Below the pieces are notes generated by a model that made no database searches, was not told the DNA's origin, and saw only the letters and a program-made list of their open reading frames with translations. Positions 17,010 through 27,447 of a stretch of DNA of 59,538 nt are shown here, piece by piece. How positions within the stretch are numbered: position 1 is the first letter of the stretch; every line of letters begins with the position of its first letter. The translations under genes and the position numbers were made by a program. The stretch covers positions 1-59,538 of the forward strand of contig LUZC01000047.1 in NCBI GenBank assembly GCA_001603505.1, written 5' to 3'. Origin of the DNA: Bacteroidales bacterium Bact_11 (GTDB lineage Bacteria > Bacteroidota > Bacteroidia > Bacteroidales > UBA932).

Positions 17010-17040
17010 AAAAAGTCCGGCCATCACGGCCGGACTTTTT
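17010..17040. terminator. bidirectional terminator between mutY and tRNA-Ala
   Basis: AGTCCGGCC, loop ATCAC, GGCCGGACT, flanked by A- and T-runs, forms a perfect stem of 9 bp extended by A-T pairs. It ends mutY on the plus strand and tRNA-Ala on the minus strand. Confidence 0.9.
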
Positions 17041-17042
17041 CG

Positions 17043-17115
17043 TGGAGTATAGGAGAATCGGACTCCTGACCTTTTGAATGCCATTCAAACGCTCTACCAA
17101 CTGAGCTAATACCCC
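17043..17115 (-). tRNA. tRNA-Ala (anticodon GGC)
   Basis: 73 nt that fold as a full cloverleaf: acceptor GGGGTAT/ATACTCC, D-arm GCTC-AGTTGGTA-GAGC, anticodon stem TTTGA/TCAAA with loop ATGGCAT (U33, anticodon GGC reading GCC), variable loop AGGTC, T-stem AGGAG/CTCCT. The acceptor contains the G3:U70 pair, the alanine identity element. The discriminator is A, and CCA is not encoded. The T-loop reads TCCGATT, so position 55 is C where nearly all tRNAs have U. A promoter box TACCTTTG stands 14 nt upstream and a hairpin terminator directly downstream. Confidence 0.93.
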
Positions 17116-17129
17116 ATCGGTTGTAGCTG

Positions 17130-17137
17130 CAAAGGTA
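17130..17137 (-). promoter_or_regulatory. -7 box of tRNA-Ala
   Basis: TACCTTTG on the minus strand, exact TAnnTTTG, 14 nt upstream of the mature tRNA 5' end at 17115. Confidence 0.6.
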
Positions 17138-17176
17138 ATCGTTTTTTTTATTATTGCAAAATCTTTGCAGTTTTTT

Positions 17177-17860
17177 CTACTGTTCGATATAGAGTACGTG
17201 CACAAGTTGCTGGGAGGCATGCATCTGCTGGGGGTTGGTACCGCGAACGCCCTGGGGGATCGGTTCTCCCAACTGGCCGAAAAGCCAGGTCCAATAGGCC
17301 GGCATCTCCCCTTCCTTGTTCTTGAAGTTCATGGGCGTTTCTTCGAAACGATGCGTACCGTCAGCATCGACATACGCGTCATATACCAGCTCGGTGCAAT
17401 AGTGTTTCCCGTTCTCCGGAAGGAAGGACTGGTCGTAGGACTCGCCCAGATACGCTTTGGCCTGGTCCACATAGCGCACGGCGTTGTGGTCGTCCGCGAG
17501 GCGCATCACTTCGAAGGTGGATGTCGCCCCGTCGCGATGCAGCGCAAACTGGCTTAGCAGCGTGTCGAGCGGATGGCGGTCCACGCCGTAAGCCATAGTC
17601 GCATCGATCACCCAAATCGCGCCCTCCTTATCTACTTCCAGGATGGCCGTATGGATGTAATTGATGGTATCTCCGGCCGCCGTGGCGTCAGCTATGGCCT
17701 GGGACATGCTGTTGTCCATGTAATCCATCGGAATGCCCACGAAGAGCAGGTCGCCCGTCTCGATCATGTGCTCGGGAGCCGGGGATGCAGCCTTTTTGGC
17801 GCATGAAAAGGCTGTCAGGACACACAGGACCAGACAGCCAGCTTTCACTAAACGTTTCAT
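17177..17860 (-). CDS. YiiX/YebB-like NlpC/P60-superfamily cysteine hydrolase (lipoprotein)
   Basis: A 227-residue protein with a lipoprotein signal (lipidation box TAFSC, Cys19), so likely attached to the envelope. The hydrolase core has the permuted papain-like pattern of the YiiX/LRAT-like branch: a histidine in YIHTAILEV (about residue 71) and the nucleophile cysteine in KHYCTELVYDAY (about residue 159). Members act on peptidoglycan-like or lipid amide bonds; the substrate here is unknown. The frame is open 70 codons upstream, but that stretch overlaps the rubredoxin gene and lacks sense, so the ATG at 17860 is taken. It begins 4 nt after the rubredoxin stop and must share its mRNA. Confidence 0.8.
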   Translation of the reverse strand: MKRLVKAGCLVLCVLTAFSCAKKAASPAPEHMIETGDLLFVGIPMDYMDNSMSQAIADATAAGDTINYIHTAILEVDKEGAIWVIDATMAYGVDRHPLDTLLSQFALHRDGATSTFEVMRLADDHNAVRYVDQAKAYLGESYDQSFLPENGKHYCTELVYDAYVDADGTHRFEETPMNFKNKEGEMPAYWTWLFGQLGEPIPQGVRGTNPQQMHASQQLVHVLYIEQ

Positions 17861-17864
17861 CGGC

Positions 17865-18023
17865 TTATTGGGCGGAAAAATCGCCTTTTCCGGCGCCGCA
17901 GAGCGGGCACACCCAGTCGGCCGGGAGTTTTTCAAAAGGAGTACCTGCAGCGATGCCGCCATCCGGATCGCCGACCTCCGGGTCGTATTCATACCCGCAC
18001 AGATCACATACGTACTTTGCCAT
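17865..18023 (-). CDS. rubredoxin
   Basis: A 52-residue cytoplasmic electron carrier with one Fe(Cys)4 site. Ligands are Cys6 and Cys9 in [12 protein letters not shown] and Cys39 and Cys42 in [13 protein letters not shown]; the aromatic residues Tyr4, Tyr11, Tyr13 and Trp37 around the centre are all in place. In anaerobes rubredoxins deliver electrons to oxygen and peroxide reductases. An exact -7 box lies 36 nt upstream. The next gene, the YiiX-like hydrolase, starts 4 nt after the stop, an unusual partner for a rubredoxin. Coding assignment is secure despite the short length. Confidence 0.95.
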   Translation of the reverse strand: MAKYVCDLCGYEYDPEVGDPDGGIAAGTPFEKLPADWVCPLCGAGKGDFSAQ

Positions 18024-18059
18024 ATCGACAGAAATAAGGGTTGGTTTAATCTAACTCTA

Positions 18060-18067
18060 CAAAGATA
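18060..18067 (-). promoter_or_regulatory. -7 box of the rubredoxin operon
   Basis: TATCTTTG on the minus strand, exact TAnnTTTG, 36 nt before the rubredoxin ATG. A run of about nine T immediately upstream (complement of 18069..18077) may end the preceding C10 protease operon. Confidence 0.6.
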
Positions 18068-18089
18068 CAAAAAAAAACAATACGCGCCG

Positions 18090-19832
18090 CTACAATTGGA
18101 AGGTAAAGGAGATTGTCTCCTCGAAATTGCGCAAGGTCATGCGGTAGGTACCGGCCGGAAGGATAAACTGGAACCGCGCCAGTGAAGCCTCCGCATCGAG
18201 CATGGTCGCCGTCACTGTCGCATCGTCCCTTACTTCGACCTCCATGGCACTGTTGAACAACTCCTTGCCATCACTCTCCCGGGAAAGCGTCCACCAGAGG
18301 TCCTTGTACATATCGAAGAACACCCGGGGCTGATCGCCCACAACATAACTGTCGGGAGGTCCGAAAGAATGCCCTGCAGAGACCCTCTGCGACAAGGTCA
18401 GGGACCGGTCGAACCGGATGTAACTCTGGCGGCTCTGCGGCAGCGGCATCCAATCCTCCCCGTCTTTACGCGCTAGGAGGATGCAGTCGCCGTCTTCAAT
18501 CCGATCTGGTAACGTGATGGTCATTCTGGGCAAATAATCGCGTTCCATATTCAACTTGACGACTTCAGAAACAGTCTGCTTGAACTTTCGGTTTCGGTCG
18601 AACAGGCCATAAGCGAAATCCGATTCGCCGGGCGTATAGGAATAATCCCACATCCAGAACCAGCCGCCCCAGATCGTTTTTTCTTCAAAATTCCAGCGGA
18701 AAGGCAGGAAACTGTCGGGCACCATCACGTTTACGGAAGGCGCACCGCCGGCATCGGGACAAATCCCGACGACCATGTCCTGCCACTCATAATATGCCGT
18801 CAACTCTTCCTCATGCCCCTCGATGGGTGTCAGCAGATACCAGGAACTACCTCTGCTCCAGCCGTAGTTGATGCTGAAATAACGCCCCCGATACCCGTCC
18901 ATCACAAACGCATGCCCGCCGTTAGGGTTGAAACCGCAATGAAACACCGGGCGTCCGGCATCGATTTCGTCTCGGATCAACTGTTCCCACTGGTCATTCA
19001 GGTAGAACGAACGGTCTTCAAAACGCATGGACTTGTCATAGCCGAAATACTGCGTCAGTTTTAAAGGGGATGTACTGCCCGCACCCGAGCCATCCGGCGC
19101 GTAGTTCATCTGGCACATGACACCGATATCGAGGAGCAGCTGTGCGATCTGCTTCGCCTGATAATCCGTGAATCCGGATTTTCCATCGGGCATGCCCGCC
19201 CAGTCGTAGGTATGTCCGAGCGCATACCCGTCCATATGGTACTTGTAAGCCCCTGCGTCGCTGTCCCATCCGTAATCGTAAGCGGGCAGAATGCCCGTCC
19301 CGCTTTCCGGATAATCATAATACTTCATGATGATCGCAATAGCCGTCGCCACACATCCTGAAGGACATTTCTTGCCGTCGACAGTGGGGCACAGATCATT
19401 GAAGGGACTCCACTGTCCCCAGCGCACAGTCTTGAGACGGACCTCCGTATCGGACTCCGTTGCAACGGATGCGGGCTCCCACCCTTGCCGGCGGGCATAC
19501 GAGATGATCCTGTCGTACCATTCGAACATCGACCGCATGTTATCGGGGATGTCGTCGACCGGGAAACGGCCGCTCAACGAATACCCCAATACCGGAACCG
19601 CCACGTCGTCGGCGGCCAGAACGACATAACCTTCGCCATCATTCTCGAACACATACAGGGACTCATACTCCTTCACGAGCCGGGGAGTGGCAGCAACGCT
19701 CCGCACCGCAGGCGTTGCAGCGCGGAAGAAGGCGGCAGCACGCTTCGCAGCATCCTCGCGAGAAATCTCACGGGCAGGACACAGGACGATGGACAGCAAT
19801 ATCCAGCATACAAGGAAAACGGATTTTTTCAT
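18090..19832 (-). CDS. C10 family (streptopain-like) cysteine protease
   Basis: A 580-residue secreted protease related to streptococcal SpeB and Porphyromonas/Bacteroides C10 proteases. A signal peptide (1-20) precedes an inhibitory propeptide (about 21-135; the segment YVFENDGEGYVVLAADD is the typical Spi-like start). The catalytic domain has the nucleophile Cys160 in CPSGCVATAIAIIMKYY and the base His307 in NPNGGHAFVMDG, followed by NYGWSRGSSW with Trp325. The last about 200 residues form beta-rich domains. It is the last gene of a five-gene operon; 4 nt separate it from the BACON lipoprotein gene. A T-run just after the stop may be its terminator. Confidence 0.93.
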   Translation of the reverse strand: MKKSVFLVCWILLSIVLCPAREISREDAAKRAAAFFRAATPAVRSVAATPRLVKEYESLYVFENDGEGYVVLAADDVAVPVLGYSLSGRFPVDDIPDNMRSMFEWYDRIISYARRQGWEPASVATESDTEVRLKTVRWGQWSPFNDLCPTVDGKKCPSGCVATAIAIIMKYYDYPESGTGILPAYDYGWDSDAGAYKYHMDGYALGHTYDWAGMPDGKSGFTDYQAKQIAQLLLDIGVMCQMNYAPDGSGAGSTSPLKLTQYFGYDKSMRFEDRSFYLNDQWEQLIRDEIDAGRPVFHCGFNPNGGHAFVMDGYRGRYFSINYGWSRGSSWYLLTPIEGHEEELTAYYEWQDMVVGICPDAGGAPSVNVMVPDSFLPFRWNFEEKTIWGGWFWMWDYSYTPGESDFAYGLFDRNRKFKQTVSEVVKLNMERDYLPRMTITLPDRIEDGDCILLARKDGEDWMPLPQSRQSYIRFDRSLTLSQRVSAGHSFGPPDSYVVGDQPRVFFDMYKDLWWTLSRESDGKELFNSAMEVEVRDDATVTATMLDAEASLARFQFILPAGTYRMTLRNFEETISFTFQL

Positions 19833-19836
19833 ATGG

Positions 19837-21314
19837 CTAGTCCTCCTTTTTCAAATTCGAGAAATCAAAATGCATCCCATCTTCCGGTTCGGGGACCAGC
19901 AGCCAGGGAATCGCCGCCGACTCCACGACAACCGTATGCTGCTTCCTTCCATCGGTGTACACGTGGGTCCAATCCGGAGTCCCGCAGACGGATGACAAAT
20001 CTTCAAACGTGCCGTCCCCCCAGAGAAGGAACCCGCTGCCGTCGTGAGAGATGGACGGTGCCTTCACTTCTGTCCGGCGGGTAGTATACGTAAAGAATCG
20101 CTGTGCCTCGACCTGCGTGAGCGTGATTTCCTCCGGCATCTGATAATCAACATGATAGATGCGGATGGTGCCTTCGCGCGGGGTTTTGTCCGGATTGGGC
20201 TTTGTCTCGAAGCGGATGAGGCAATGTCCGGATTCCGGATCTTCCACGATTTCCTCGAACTGTAGCCAGGACGCGGAGGAAGAAACCTTGTAAACCAGCG
20301 GGTCACCGCCGCTGGTCAGCAGCGACAACTTGATGCTGCGACTCGGAAGGGTACGCGGGACCACCTGGTCGTCGGCCAGGATCGGCACGACGCGCTGATG
20401 GATACGGACGGAATCCGAGACGCCATACTCCTTGTCTCTGAAAACGATATAATCCGTACGCTCCTTCCGGCCCTGGTTGCGGTCGACCCGGAAATGGAAT
20501 TCATTCGTCGAAACGGTCCTGGTTTTCACTTCCTGTATCCAACTTCCGTCGTGCAGCGAATACGATACGTCGAGATTGCTGGATACCCGGAAGAAAATGT
20601 CGGCCTCGGCAGCTTCCAGGTCAAAATCGTGTTCGCCGAGCACCAGCGTGGGCTTTTCCCCCTCCTGATAGACCTTGACAACCTCTTTTCCCATGGAAGA
20701 GGAAACCACGACTTCGCCTTGCCGCGCCTTCAGCGTATTGTTGGCCTGGATTTGGAGAATGGCGGAATGGGATGTCAGGCCCTTCGTCCCGGAATGGCTG
20801 ATCCACGAAGCCGCATCGTCGGCGACGGACACCTTGTAATCCACGTTGGTGCGGAAATGCAGTTCGTAGGTGCCTCCTACGTAGGGGACCTCGAGCCGGT
20901 TGCTCTCCAGGAGCAGCGCGTCTTTCTGCTTTTGCGTCACGACCAGCGTACGCGTAACGTCATCGCAGGTAAAGACGATGGACGCTGAACGTTCGTCATA
21001 ATCCATATTCTGGCTCACTCGCACGACGACCGAAACCGTTCCGCCACGGCCCTCCGTTTCGGGCAATGAGCACCACTGCGAAGCACGGTCGTTCACAAAG
21101 GCGGCACTCCAACGGCGGTTGCAGTGGAACACGACTGTCGCCTGTCCTTCGTCCGACGAGAAGAGCAGTGTCGGTGCAGTCGAAGTACCGGATATCTCAG
21201 CTTTCGGGGCGACAAAATCGTCTATGAGAAAGTCCAGCTCCGGGGCGCAGCCCGTGAGCAGGTACAGGCCGGCCGACCATGCCAGCACGACAATTGATAG
21301 AAAGCGCCTTAATT

Positions 21315-21318
<4 letters not shown>
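19837..21318 (-). CDS. BACON-domain lipoprotein
   Basis: A 493-residue surface lipoprotein: signal with lipidation box LLTGC (Cys24). Several BACON-type immunoglobulin-like domains follow, each with a W-I or W-C turn and a closing R-x-x-x-I/V-x-V-x-Q strand: for example WCSLPETEGRGGTVSVVVRV...LVVTQKQ, then WISHSGTKGL...VKVYQEG, then WIQEVKTRTV...VRIHQR, and one with WLQFEEIVEDPESGHCLIRF...ITLTQVE. BACON domains are thought to bind carbohydrate or mucin. It overlaps the CobW gene by 4 nt and directly precedes the C10 protease, so it may place or present the protease at the surface. Confidence 0.88.
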
Positions 21319-22514
<1,196 letters not shown>

Positions 22515-24434
22515 TTATCTTTTCTCAAAATGTTGATAGTCTTTCACTGAATTCCACGCACCGCCCCACTGGAAGCCCCGCGAGCGGAACAACTTGCAGC
22601 AGAGGTCGTCAGACGTAATCTTGTGCGGGAACTCCACCGTGCGGTCGGCGAAGGCCTGCGCCGACTCAGGCACCACTTCCTCCCCTTTCACGTACGGATT
22701 CTCCAGGGGATTGATATCCACAGCCAATCCCATCGCGTGGGCGGACAGCGAGATACCCGTGGTTTTTGTGCGGTAATTGAAGCACGAGGTATTGTCGGCC
22801 TCCATCGACCGCAGGTCGTCGCCGTCGAAATCATCGATGAGGCGGATGCTGGCAATCGGGTATTTCGCCTTGTAGAGTTCTTTGAAAATGTAGAGCAGGT
22901 CGTCAGCGATGGCCTGGTTGCAGACCATCTCTCCCTTACGGATGCGGCCGTTGAAATCACAATAGAGCAACTTGAGGTAACGCAGCTCAGACATCTGTAT
23001 CTGAGCACCTTCCTCCGGATATGACTTGCCGATCATCCGCAGTTTCACCGACTCCGGAATCGTGTCGCAACTGAACGCCGACAGGCCCGGATCGGTGGGA
23101 TTGAGCAGCTTGCGGTACCGGCTGTAGGTATAGCCTACGCAGGTGTTGGTGATGTTGTTGGCAAAGAGAATGTCGGTGATGTGGTTCTCGTCGACATAAC
23201 TCACCACGTCCTTCGTAAAATAACGGAAATCAGCCACATGGATCTCCTCGAACGAGTAGAACAGGTAACCGGGGACGGCGTTGCCAAAACTGTCCTTGAG
23301 CACCAGCAGCCGGCGGCCGGTCGGCGCGGAGGTCTCCACCTTGGCAAGACGCATGTCACCGCCCATGAACGTGGTATAGGCGCCGCCGCTACCGTCTTTG
23401 AAATGATAGAAATACTTATCCTTGAAGGGTTTCGATTCGCTTGTCACATGGAAATCCTCATCGAGCGTATAGTTGACATAGGTGGTGGAATACTCCACGC
23501 CCGTGGGGATATAGTACACGAAATCTTCGGGCGCCTTCTTCACGGCCACATTCTGCGTATAACCATACATGCTGCCCACAAAGCGATGGACCACATGCTC
23601 TTCATACTGCGAAAGGTCGCCGAACGGGACGCCGGCCAGCCGCGCAAACTCCTGCGCGGCATAATAGGCGCCGAGCGGCGCCCAATGGTGATCGGTGCGC
23701 AGGTAAATGGGCTCATCCACGTGCTGTGCCAGCACGGAATAGATATCCACCGCACGCACGCCGTTCGAAAGATGCGAGAAGATGCTGTTGAATACGGGCC
23801 ACTGTTTCTTGGTGAAGCGAGAGGCCTCGTCCGGACAGTAAAACTCCGTTGAAGTGGGGATCGGCATACACCACACATTTACCGACGGCCCGAACACTTC
23901 CCCGTATCGATTGATGACCTCGGCATATTTGGCTCCCCCCTGCTCGGTGCCGAAAAAGCCCATCAGCGCCCGCACATTGTCGCCACTTCCCACGAGAATG
24001 ATGCCGGAATTGGCCACTTTCGCCACATCGTCGGCCGTCCCGTCGCCCGAGGCGGGTTCGAAAGCCTTCACCAACGTAACCGTGTCGGCCTCGGCCACAG
24101 GATCTTCCTCTTCCGCTGCGGTTTCCACGGCCACATCGGCGTCGCCAGCCAGATACTGGATGTTCTGCTCGCCGAAACGCATCCCTTCCAGGTCGCGGAA
24201 CTGCATGCTGAGGTACATCAAGGTGTCGCGCCAGGGCTCGGTGTCGCTGTACCACGACGAAATGGCGGCGGTATAGGTTCCGTCGAGGAGCGAATCGATC
24301 GTGAACGAAGGGAAACGCTTCAGGTCGCGCTTTTCCAATTCGGAGTACGCACTCCTCGGCAGCAGGTTGAACGCTGCCGAAATGGCCAGATAAAGCGCCG
24401 CGACGACCGAAACGAACAAGACACCCTTCCTCAT
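22515..24434 (-). CDS. fusion of DHHW (AlgX/PatB-like SGNH) domain and M15 peptidoglycan peptidase domain
   Basis: A 639-residue envelope protein with an N-terminal membrane anchor (about 5-25). Residues 40-440 form a DHHW domain: DHHW itself at 248-251 and the catalytic-type serine in LKDSFGNA (Ser382), as in AlgJ/AlgX/PatB acetyltransferases. Residues 480-639 are an M15 (VanY/DacB-like) peptidase domain with the Zn ligands His566 and Asp573 in SAHAMGLAVDIN and His635 in DYQHFE. The gene is 1 nt from the MBOAT gene, the classical partner of DHHW proteins. I infer that the protein acetylates and cleaves a peptidoglycan-like polymer outside the membrane. The double activity is untested. Confidence 0.88.
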   Translation of the reverse strand: MRKGVLFVSVVAALYLAISAAFNLLPRSAYSELEKRDLKRFPSFTIDSLLDGTYTAAISSWYSDTEPWRDTLMYLSMQFRDLEGMRFGEQNIQYLAGDADVAVETAAEEEDPVAEADTVTLVKAFEPASGDGTADDVAKVANSGIILVGSGDNVRALMGFFGTEQGGAKYAEVINRYGEVFGPSVNVWCMPIPTSTEFYCPDEASRFTKKQWPVFNSIFSHLSNGVRAVDIYSVLAQHVDEPIYLRTDHHWAPLGAYYAAQEFARLAGVPFGDLSQYEEHVVHRFVGSMYGYTQNVAVKKAPEDFVYYIPTGVEYSTTYVNYTLDEDFHVTSESKPFKDKYFYHFKDGSGGAYTTFMGGDMRLAKVETSAPTGRRLLVLKDSFGNAVPGYLFYSFEEIHVADFRYFTKDVVSYVDENHITDILFANNITNTCVGYTYSRYRKLLNPTDPGLSAFSCDTIPESVKLRMIGKSYPEEGAQIQMSELRYLKLLYCDFNGRIRKGEMVCNQAIADDLLYIFKELYKAKYPIASIRLIDDFDGDDLRSMEADNTSCFNYRTKTTGISLSAHAMGLAVDINPLENPYVKGEEVVPESAQAFADRTVEFPHKITSDDLCCKLFRSRGFQWGGAWNSVKDYQHFEKR

Positions 24435-24435
24435 A

Positions 24436-25836
24436 TCAGAACCGCGTATAAATGAATGGATTGTTGGTCGCGCCGACCAGCAGGGCGACGCTTACCGTCA
24501 GGATGGCCACCGCTACCACGATCTTCGATACGGCAAGTACATCGCGCCCCAGGAGGCTTTTCTCCCCGATCCTGCCCAACCAGCGTCCCAGCGGCAGGCA
24601 GCAGAGCAACGCGGCAATCCAGAGCCAGAAACGCGACGTCAGCGCGCTCCGGACCGTAAAGTCGGTAAAGGCCTCTGCCTTGCCGAACAGCACAGGGAAG
24701 AACGTCGTCATCTGCCCGAAATCCACGAAGTAAAAGATACCCCAACCCAGCACCACCAGCGCCAGGCTGTAGATGTGCAGCAGGAAGCCCGGAACCTTGC
24801 CGGCAATCCGCAGGACGGTATATTTCTCCAGTGCCACGATCAGACCGAAATACAGGCCCCAGAGGATGAAATTCCAGCTGGCGCCGTGCCACATGCCGGT
24901 CAAAAACCACACCACCAGAATATTGAAGAACTGGTGACGCCGGTTGCCGCCCATCGGAATATAGAGATAGTCGCGGAAAAAACTGCCCAGCGAGATGTGC
25001 CAGCGCCGCCAGAAATCCGTGATGGAGTTGCAGCAGTACGGATGGTCGAAGTTTTCCCGGAAATGGAACCCCAGGCAGCGTCCGATGCCGATAGCCATGT
25101 CGGAATAGCCTGAGAAATCGAAGTAGATCTGCAGCGTGAAGGCGAGCAGACCCACCCAGGCACCCGCCATGGACAGCTCCAGCAAATTACCAGCAAGAAA
25201 CTGGTCGGACACCTCCGAAAGCTGGTTGGCCAGGATCACCTTCTTGCCCAGGCCCACCAGAAAACGGAATCCGCCGTCAGCCACGTCGTTCCACGTAACA
25301 TGGCGGTCGTGAATCTCTTTCGCAATCGTACCATAGCGCACGATCGGACCCGCAATCAACTGCGGAAACATCGAGATATAGAGCAGCAGGTCGCCAAAGC
25401 GCCGCTGCGCCGGACTCTCCCGGCGATACACATCCACCAGATAACTGATGGATTGGAACGTATAGAAACTGATGCCGATGGGCAGCGCAATCTCAGGCAC
25501 AGACACAGACATGCCGCAGCGGCCCAGCAAATCGGCAAAAAAACCAAGGTACTTGAACGTACCCAGAATGACCAGGTTACAGGCGAGACCGGCCGCCAGG
25601 AAAGCGGTACGGCCCCGCCGGGCCCGGTCGATGCCCCGGCCGAACAACCAGTTCAGCAGGGCGCAAATAATCAATAGGAAGACATATAGCGGCTCTCCCC
25701 ACGCGTAAAAGAGCAGGGAGAACGCCACAAGGACGCCGTTTTTCACACCATTGCCTTTCGCCAGCCCCGCGAGCAGATAACAGATCGCGAAGGCGGGCAG
25801 AAAGGCAAAGAGAAAGAAAAGGTCGGCAAATACCAT
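24436..25836 (-). CDS. MBOAT family O-acyltransferase (AlgI/PatA-like)
   Basis: A 466-residue polytopic membrane protein that moves acetyl groups across the inner membrane for O-acetylation of a polysaccharide or peptidoglycan. Family marks are NFDHPYCCNSITDFWRRWHI (about residues 266-285), RDYLYIPMGGNRR and the catalytic histidine in LTGMWHGASWNFILWG. It is first in an operon with the DHHW-M15 fusion, which would take the acetyl group on the periplasmic side, as PatB does with PatA. A near-consensus box TATATTTA sits at 25855..25862 on the minus strand, in the short gap to the preceding regulator. Confidence 0.92.
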   Translation of the reverse strand: MVFADLFFLFAFLPAFAICYLLAGLAKGNGVKNGVLVAFSLLFYAWGEPLYVFLLIICALLNWLFGRGIDRARRGRTAFLAAGLACNLVILGTFKYLGFFADLLGRCGMSVSVPEIALPIGISFYTFQSISYLVDVYRRESPAQRRFGDLLLYISMFPQLIAGPIVRYGTIAKEIHDRHVTWNDVADGGFRFLVGLGKKVILANQLSEVSDQFLAGNLLELSMAGAWVGLLAFTLQIYFDFSGYSDMAIGIGRCLGFHFRENFDHPYCCNSITDFWRRWHISLGSFFRDYLYIPMGGNRRHQFFNILVVWFLTGMWHGASWNFILWGLYFGLIVALEKYTVLRIAGKVPGFLLHIYSLALVVLGWGIFYFVDFGQMTTFFPVLFGKAEAFTDFTVRSALTSRFWLWIAALLCCLPLGRWLGRIGEKSLLGRDVLAVSKIVVAVAILTVSVALLVGATNNPFIYTRF

Positions 25837-25869
25837 CCTACAGTGATTGGACCGTAAATATACGAAAAA

Positions 25870-27396
25870 CTATGCTCGATTCTGTGCCGCCCGCCTGTAA
25901 TCGGACGGCGACATTCCAAAATGCGCACTGAACTGACGGTGCATGGTAGAGCGCGATGCAAATCCCGCCATTTCTCCTATTTCTGTTATGCCCAGTTCAG
26001 GCCGGTCTGAGAGAAGCATGGCCGTATAGCGGAACCTGAAGTGATTGATGAACTCGCTGACCGTCTGACCTGACTCCTGTTTGATAGCCTGTGAAAGGAA
26101 GGTGCGGTTCGTGCCCATCTGCGCGGCAAGGTCATCGCGTCCGAGTTCGGGATTACGGAAAAGCTCATCCTTGTGCATCAGGGCGACCAGCCCGTCGTAC
26201 AGGGATTCTTCAGGAGTGCGTCTTTCAACAGGAACCTTATCACGGGCATGCTCGACTTCATCTTCCTGCCGCAAGGCTTCCATTGCTGATTCATACAGGA
26301 CGCGGTTCTTCCGCCTCAGGGACCAGGCATAATAGAAAACAAGGACAATAAGTGCACACAAAAGGACGATGAGAACCGTGGCAGATGCCAGACGCTGCCT
26401 TGATATCTTGTTTTCCAACTGCAGTTCCTTCAACTCATATCGCTTCGTCAGGACATTGAGTTGTTCCGCCGACTCCTGTATCTGGGCGGAATCGCGTTCC
26501 ACGGCGTAGCGGCGGTAACTATCCAAGGCGGCGGCGTCATCTCCGTTCTGAGCCTGGAATTCTGCCAGTGAAAGCCGGTACTGGGCTGTCTTCAGCATAT
26601 TGCCGGCGTTTTCATAACGGGTGATCAGGGAATCGAGCCAGGCATATGCGGCGGCGGGATGTCCTCTTTTCTGTTCGAGTTCCGCCATAGCCGACCACAC
26701 CAGTTCTTTCTGGACCGGATCGTTGAGCAGTTCGGAATAGTGGAACAGCGTATCTTTCAGCGCATCCGCCGCATCGAGCGAATCCATCATCGTAAGCAGC
26801 CGCATGCGGTAACGCGCCTGCTTGAAGCGGTTGACAACGGATATTCTGCCGTACTGTCCTTCCATTCTCCGCAGCAGCACATCGGTGGAATCGTTGATGG
26901 CGAGGCCCTGCTGCGGCTGGCCCAGATTCATCTGGATAGCCTGAAGGTTAAACCCCGAACGAAGGGCACGGCCATCCTCGCCCAGTCTCTGTAGTTCGCG
27001 GAACGCCTTGCCATGATGGACTTCCGCTTCCTGAGGCTGCCGTGTGTCGAGATAGAAATGACCGAAACAGAATTCGGTGATGGCTTCGCCGATTTCGCTC
27101 TGGCGTGCGTGTGCCAGGGAAGACATCTCTTCCAGTGTCGCCAGGGCGTCGGCATAAAGCCCCCAAATCATCTGACGGTCGAATTTGGTCGCGTATGCAT
27201 CAAAGAGATATTTCTCATTACCAAACTCCTTCTGATAATCTATCAGCCTGTCACAGGCCTTCAGGAATCCCTGGCGATCGCCGCTGGTGAAACAGTCTGC
27301 CATCTCGGCACGCCTGATGGAATCTACGACACGATAATCCTCGTTTCTGCCAAAGGAAGAAACGAGGATCACGATCAAGACGGTCAGTATTTTCAT
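25870..27396 (-). CDS. membrane-anchored TPR sensor with cytoplasmic AraC-type DNA-binding domain
   Basis: A 508-residue regulator common in Bacteroidetes: signal/anchor (1-18), a periplasmic TPR-like helical region (about 30-325, segments such as YADALATLEEMSSLAHARQSE), one transmembrane helix (about 335-357, ATVLIVLLCALIVLVFYYAW), a short coiled linker, and a C-terminal AraC helix-turn-helix (about 405-508; LGRDDLAAQMGTNRTFLSQA and LGITEIGEMAGFASRSTMHR). The ATG at 27396 is taken rather than a TTG inside the promoter box. It probably senses an envelope or carbohydrate signal and might control the adjacent MBOAT operon; that link is positional only. Confidence 0.9.
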   Translation of the reverse strand: MKILTVLIVILVSSFGRNEDYRVVDSIRRAEMADCFTSGDRQGFLKACDRLIDYQKEFGNEKYLFDAYATKFDRQMIWGLYADALATLEEMSSLAHARQSEIGEAITEFCFGHFYLDTRQPQEAEVHHGKAFRELQRLGEDGRALRSGFNLQAIQMNLGQPQQGLAINDSTDVLLRRMEGQYGRISVVNRFKQARYRMRLLTMMDSLDAADALKDTLFHYSELLNDPVQKELVWSAMAELEQKRGHPAAAYAWLDSLITRYENAGNMLKTAQYRLSLAEFQAQNGDDAAALDSYRRYAVERDSAQIQESAEQLNVLTKRYELKELQLENKISRQRLASATVLIVLLCALIVLVFYYAWSLRRKNRVLYESAMEALRQEDEVEHARDKVPVERRTPEESLYDGLVALMHKDELFRNPELGRDDLAAQMGTNRTFLSQAIKQESGQTVSEFINHFRFRYTAMLLSDRPELGITEIGEMAGFASRSTMHRQFSAHFGMSPSDYRRAAQNRA

Positions 27397-27414
27397 CTTT
27401 GTCGGTTTATCCGA

Positions 27415-27422
27415 CAAATTTA
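27415..27422 (-). promoter_or_regulatory. -7 box of the TPR-AraC gene
   Basis: TAAATTTG on the minus strand, exact TAnnTTTG, 18 nt before the ATG at 27396. A small dyad TCGG-ATAAA-CCGA lies between the box and the start. Confidence 0.6.
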
Positions 27423-27447
27423 CAAAAAACTGCCGTATCAGAAGTAT

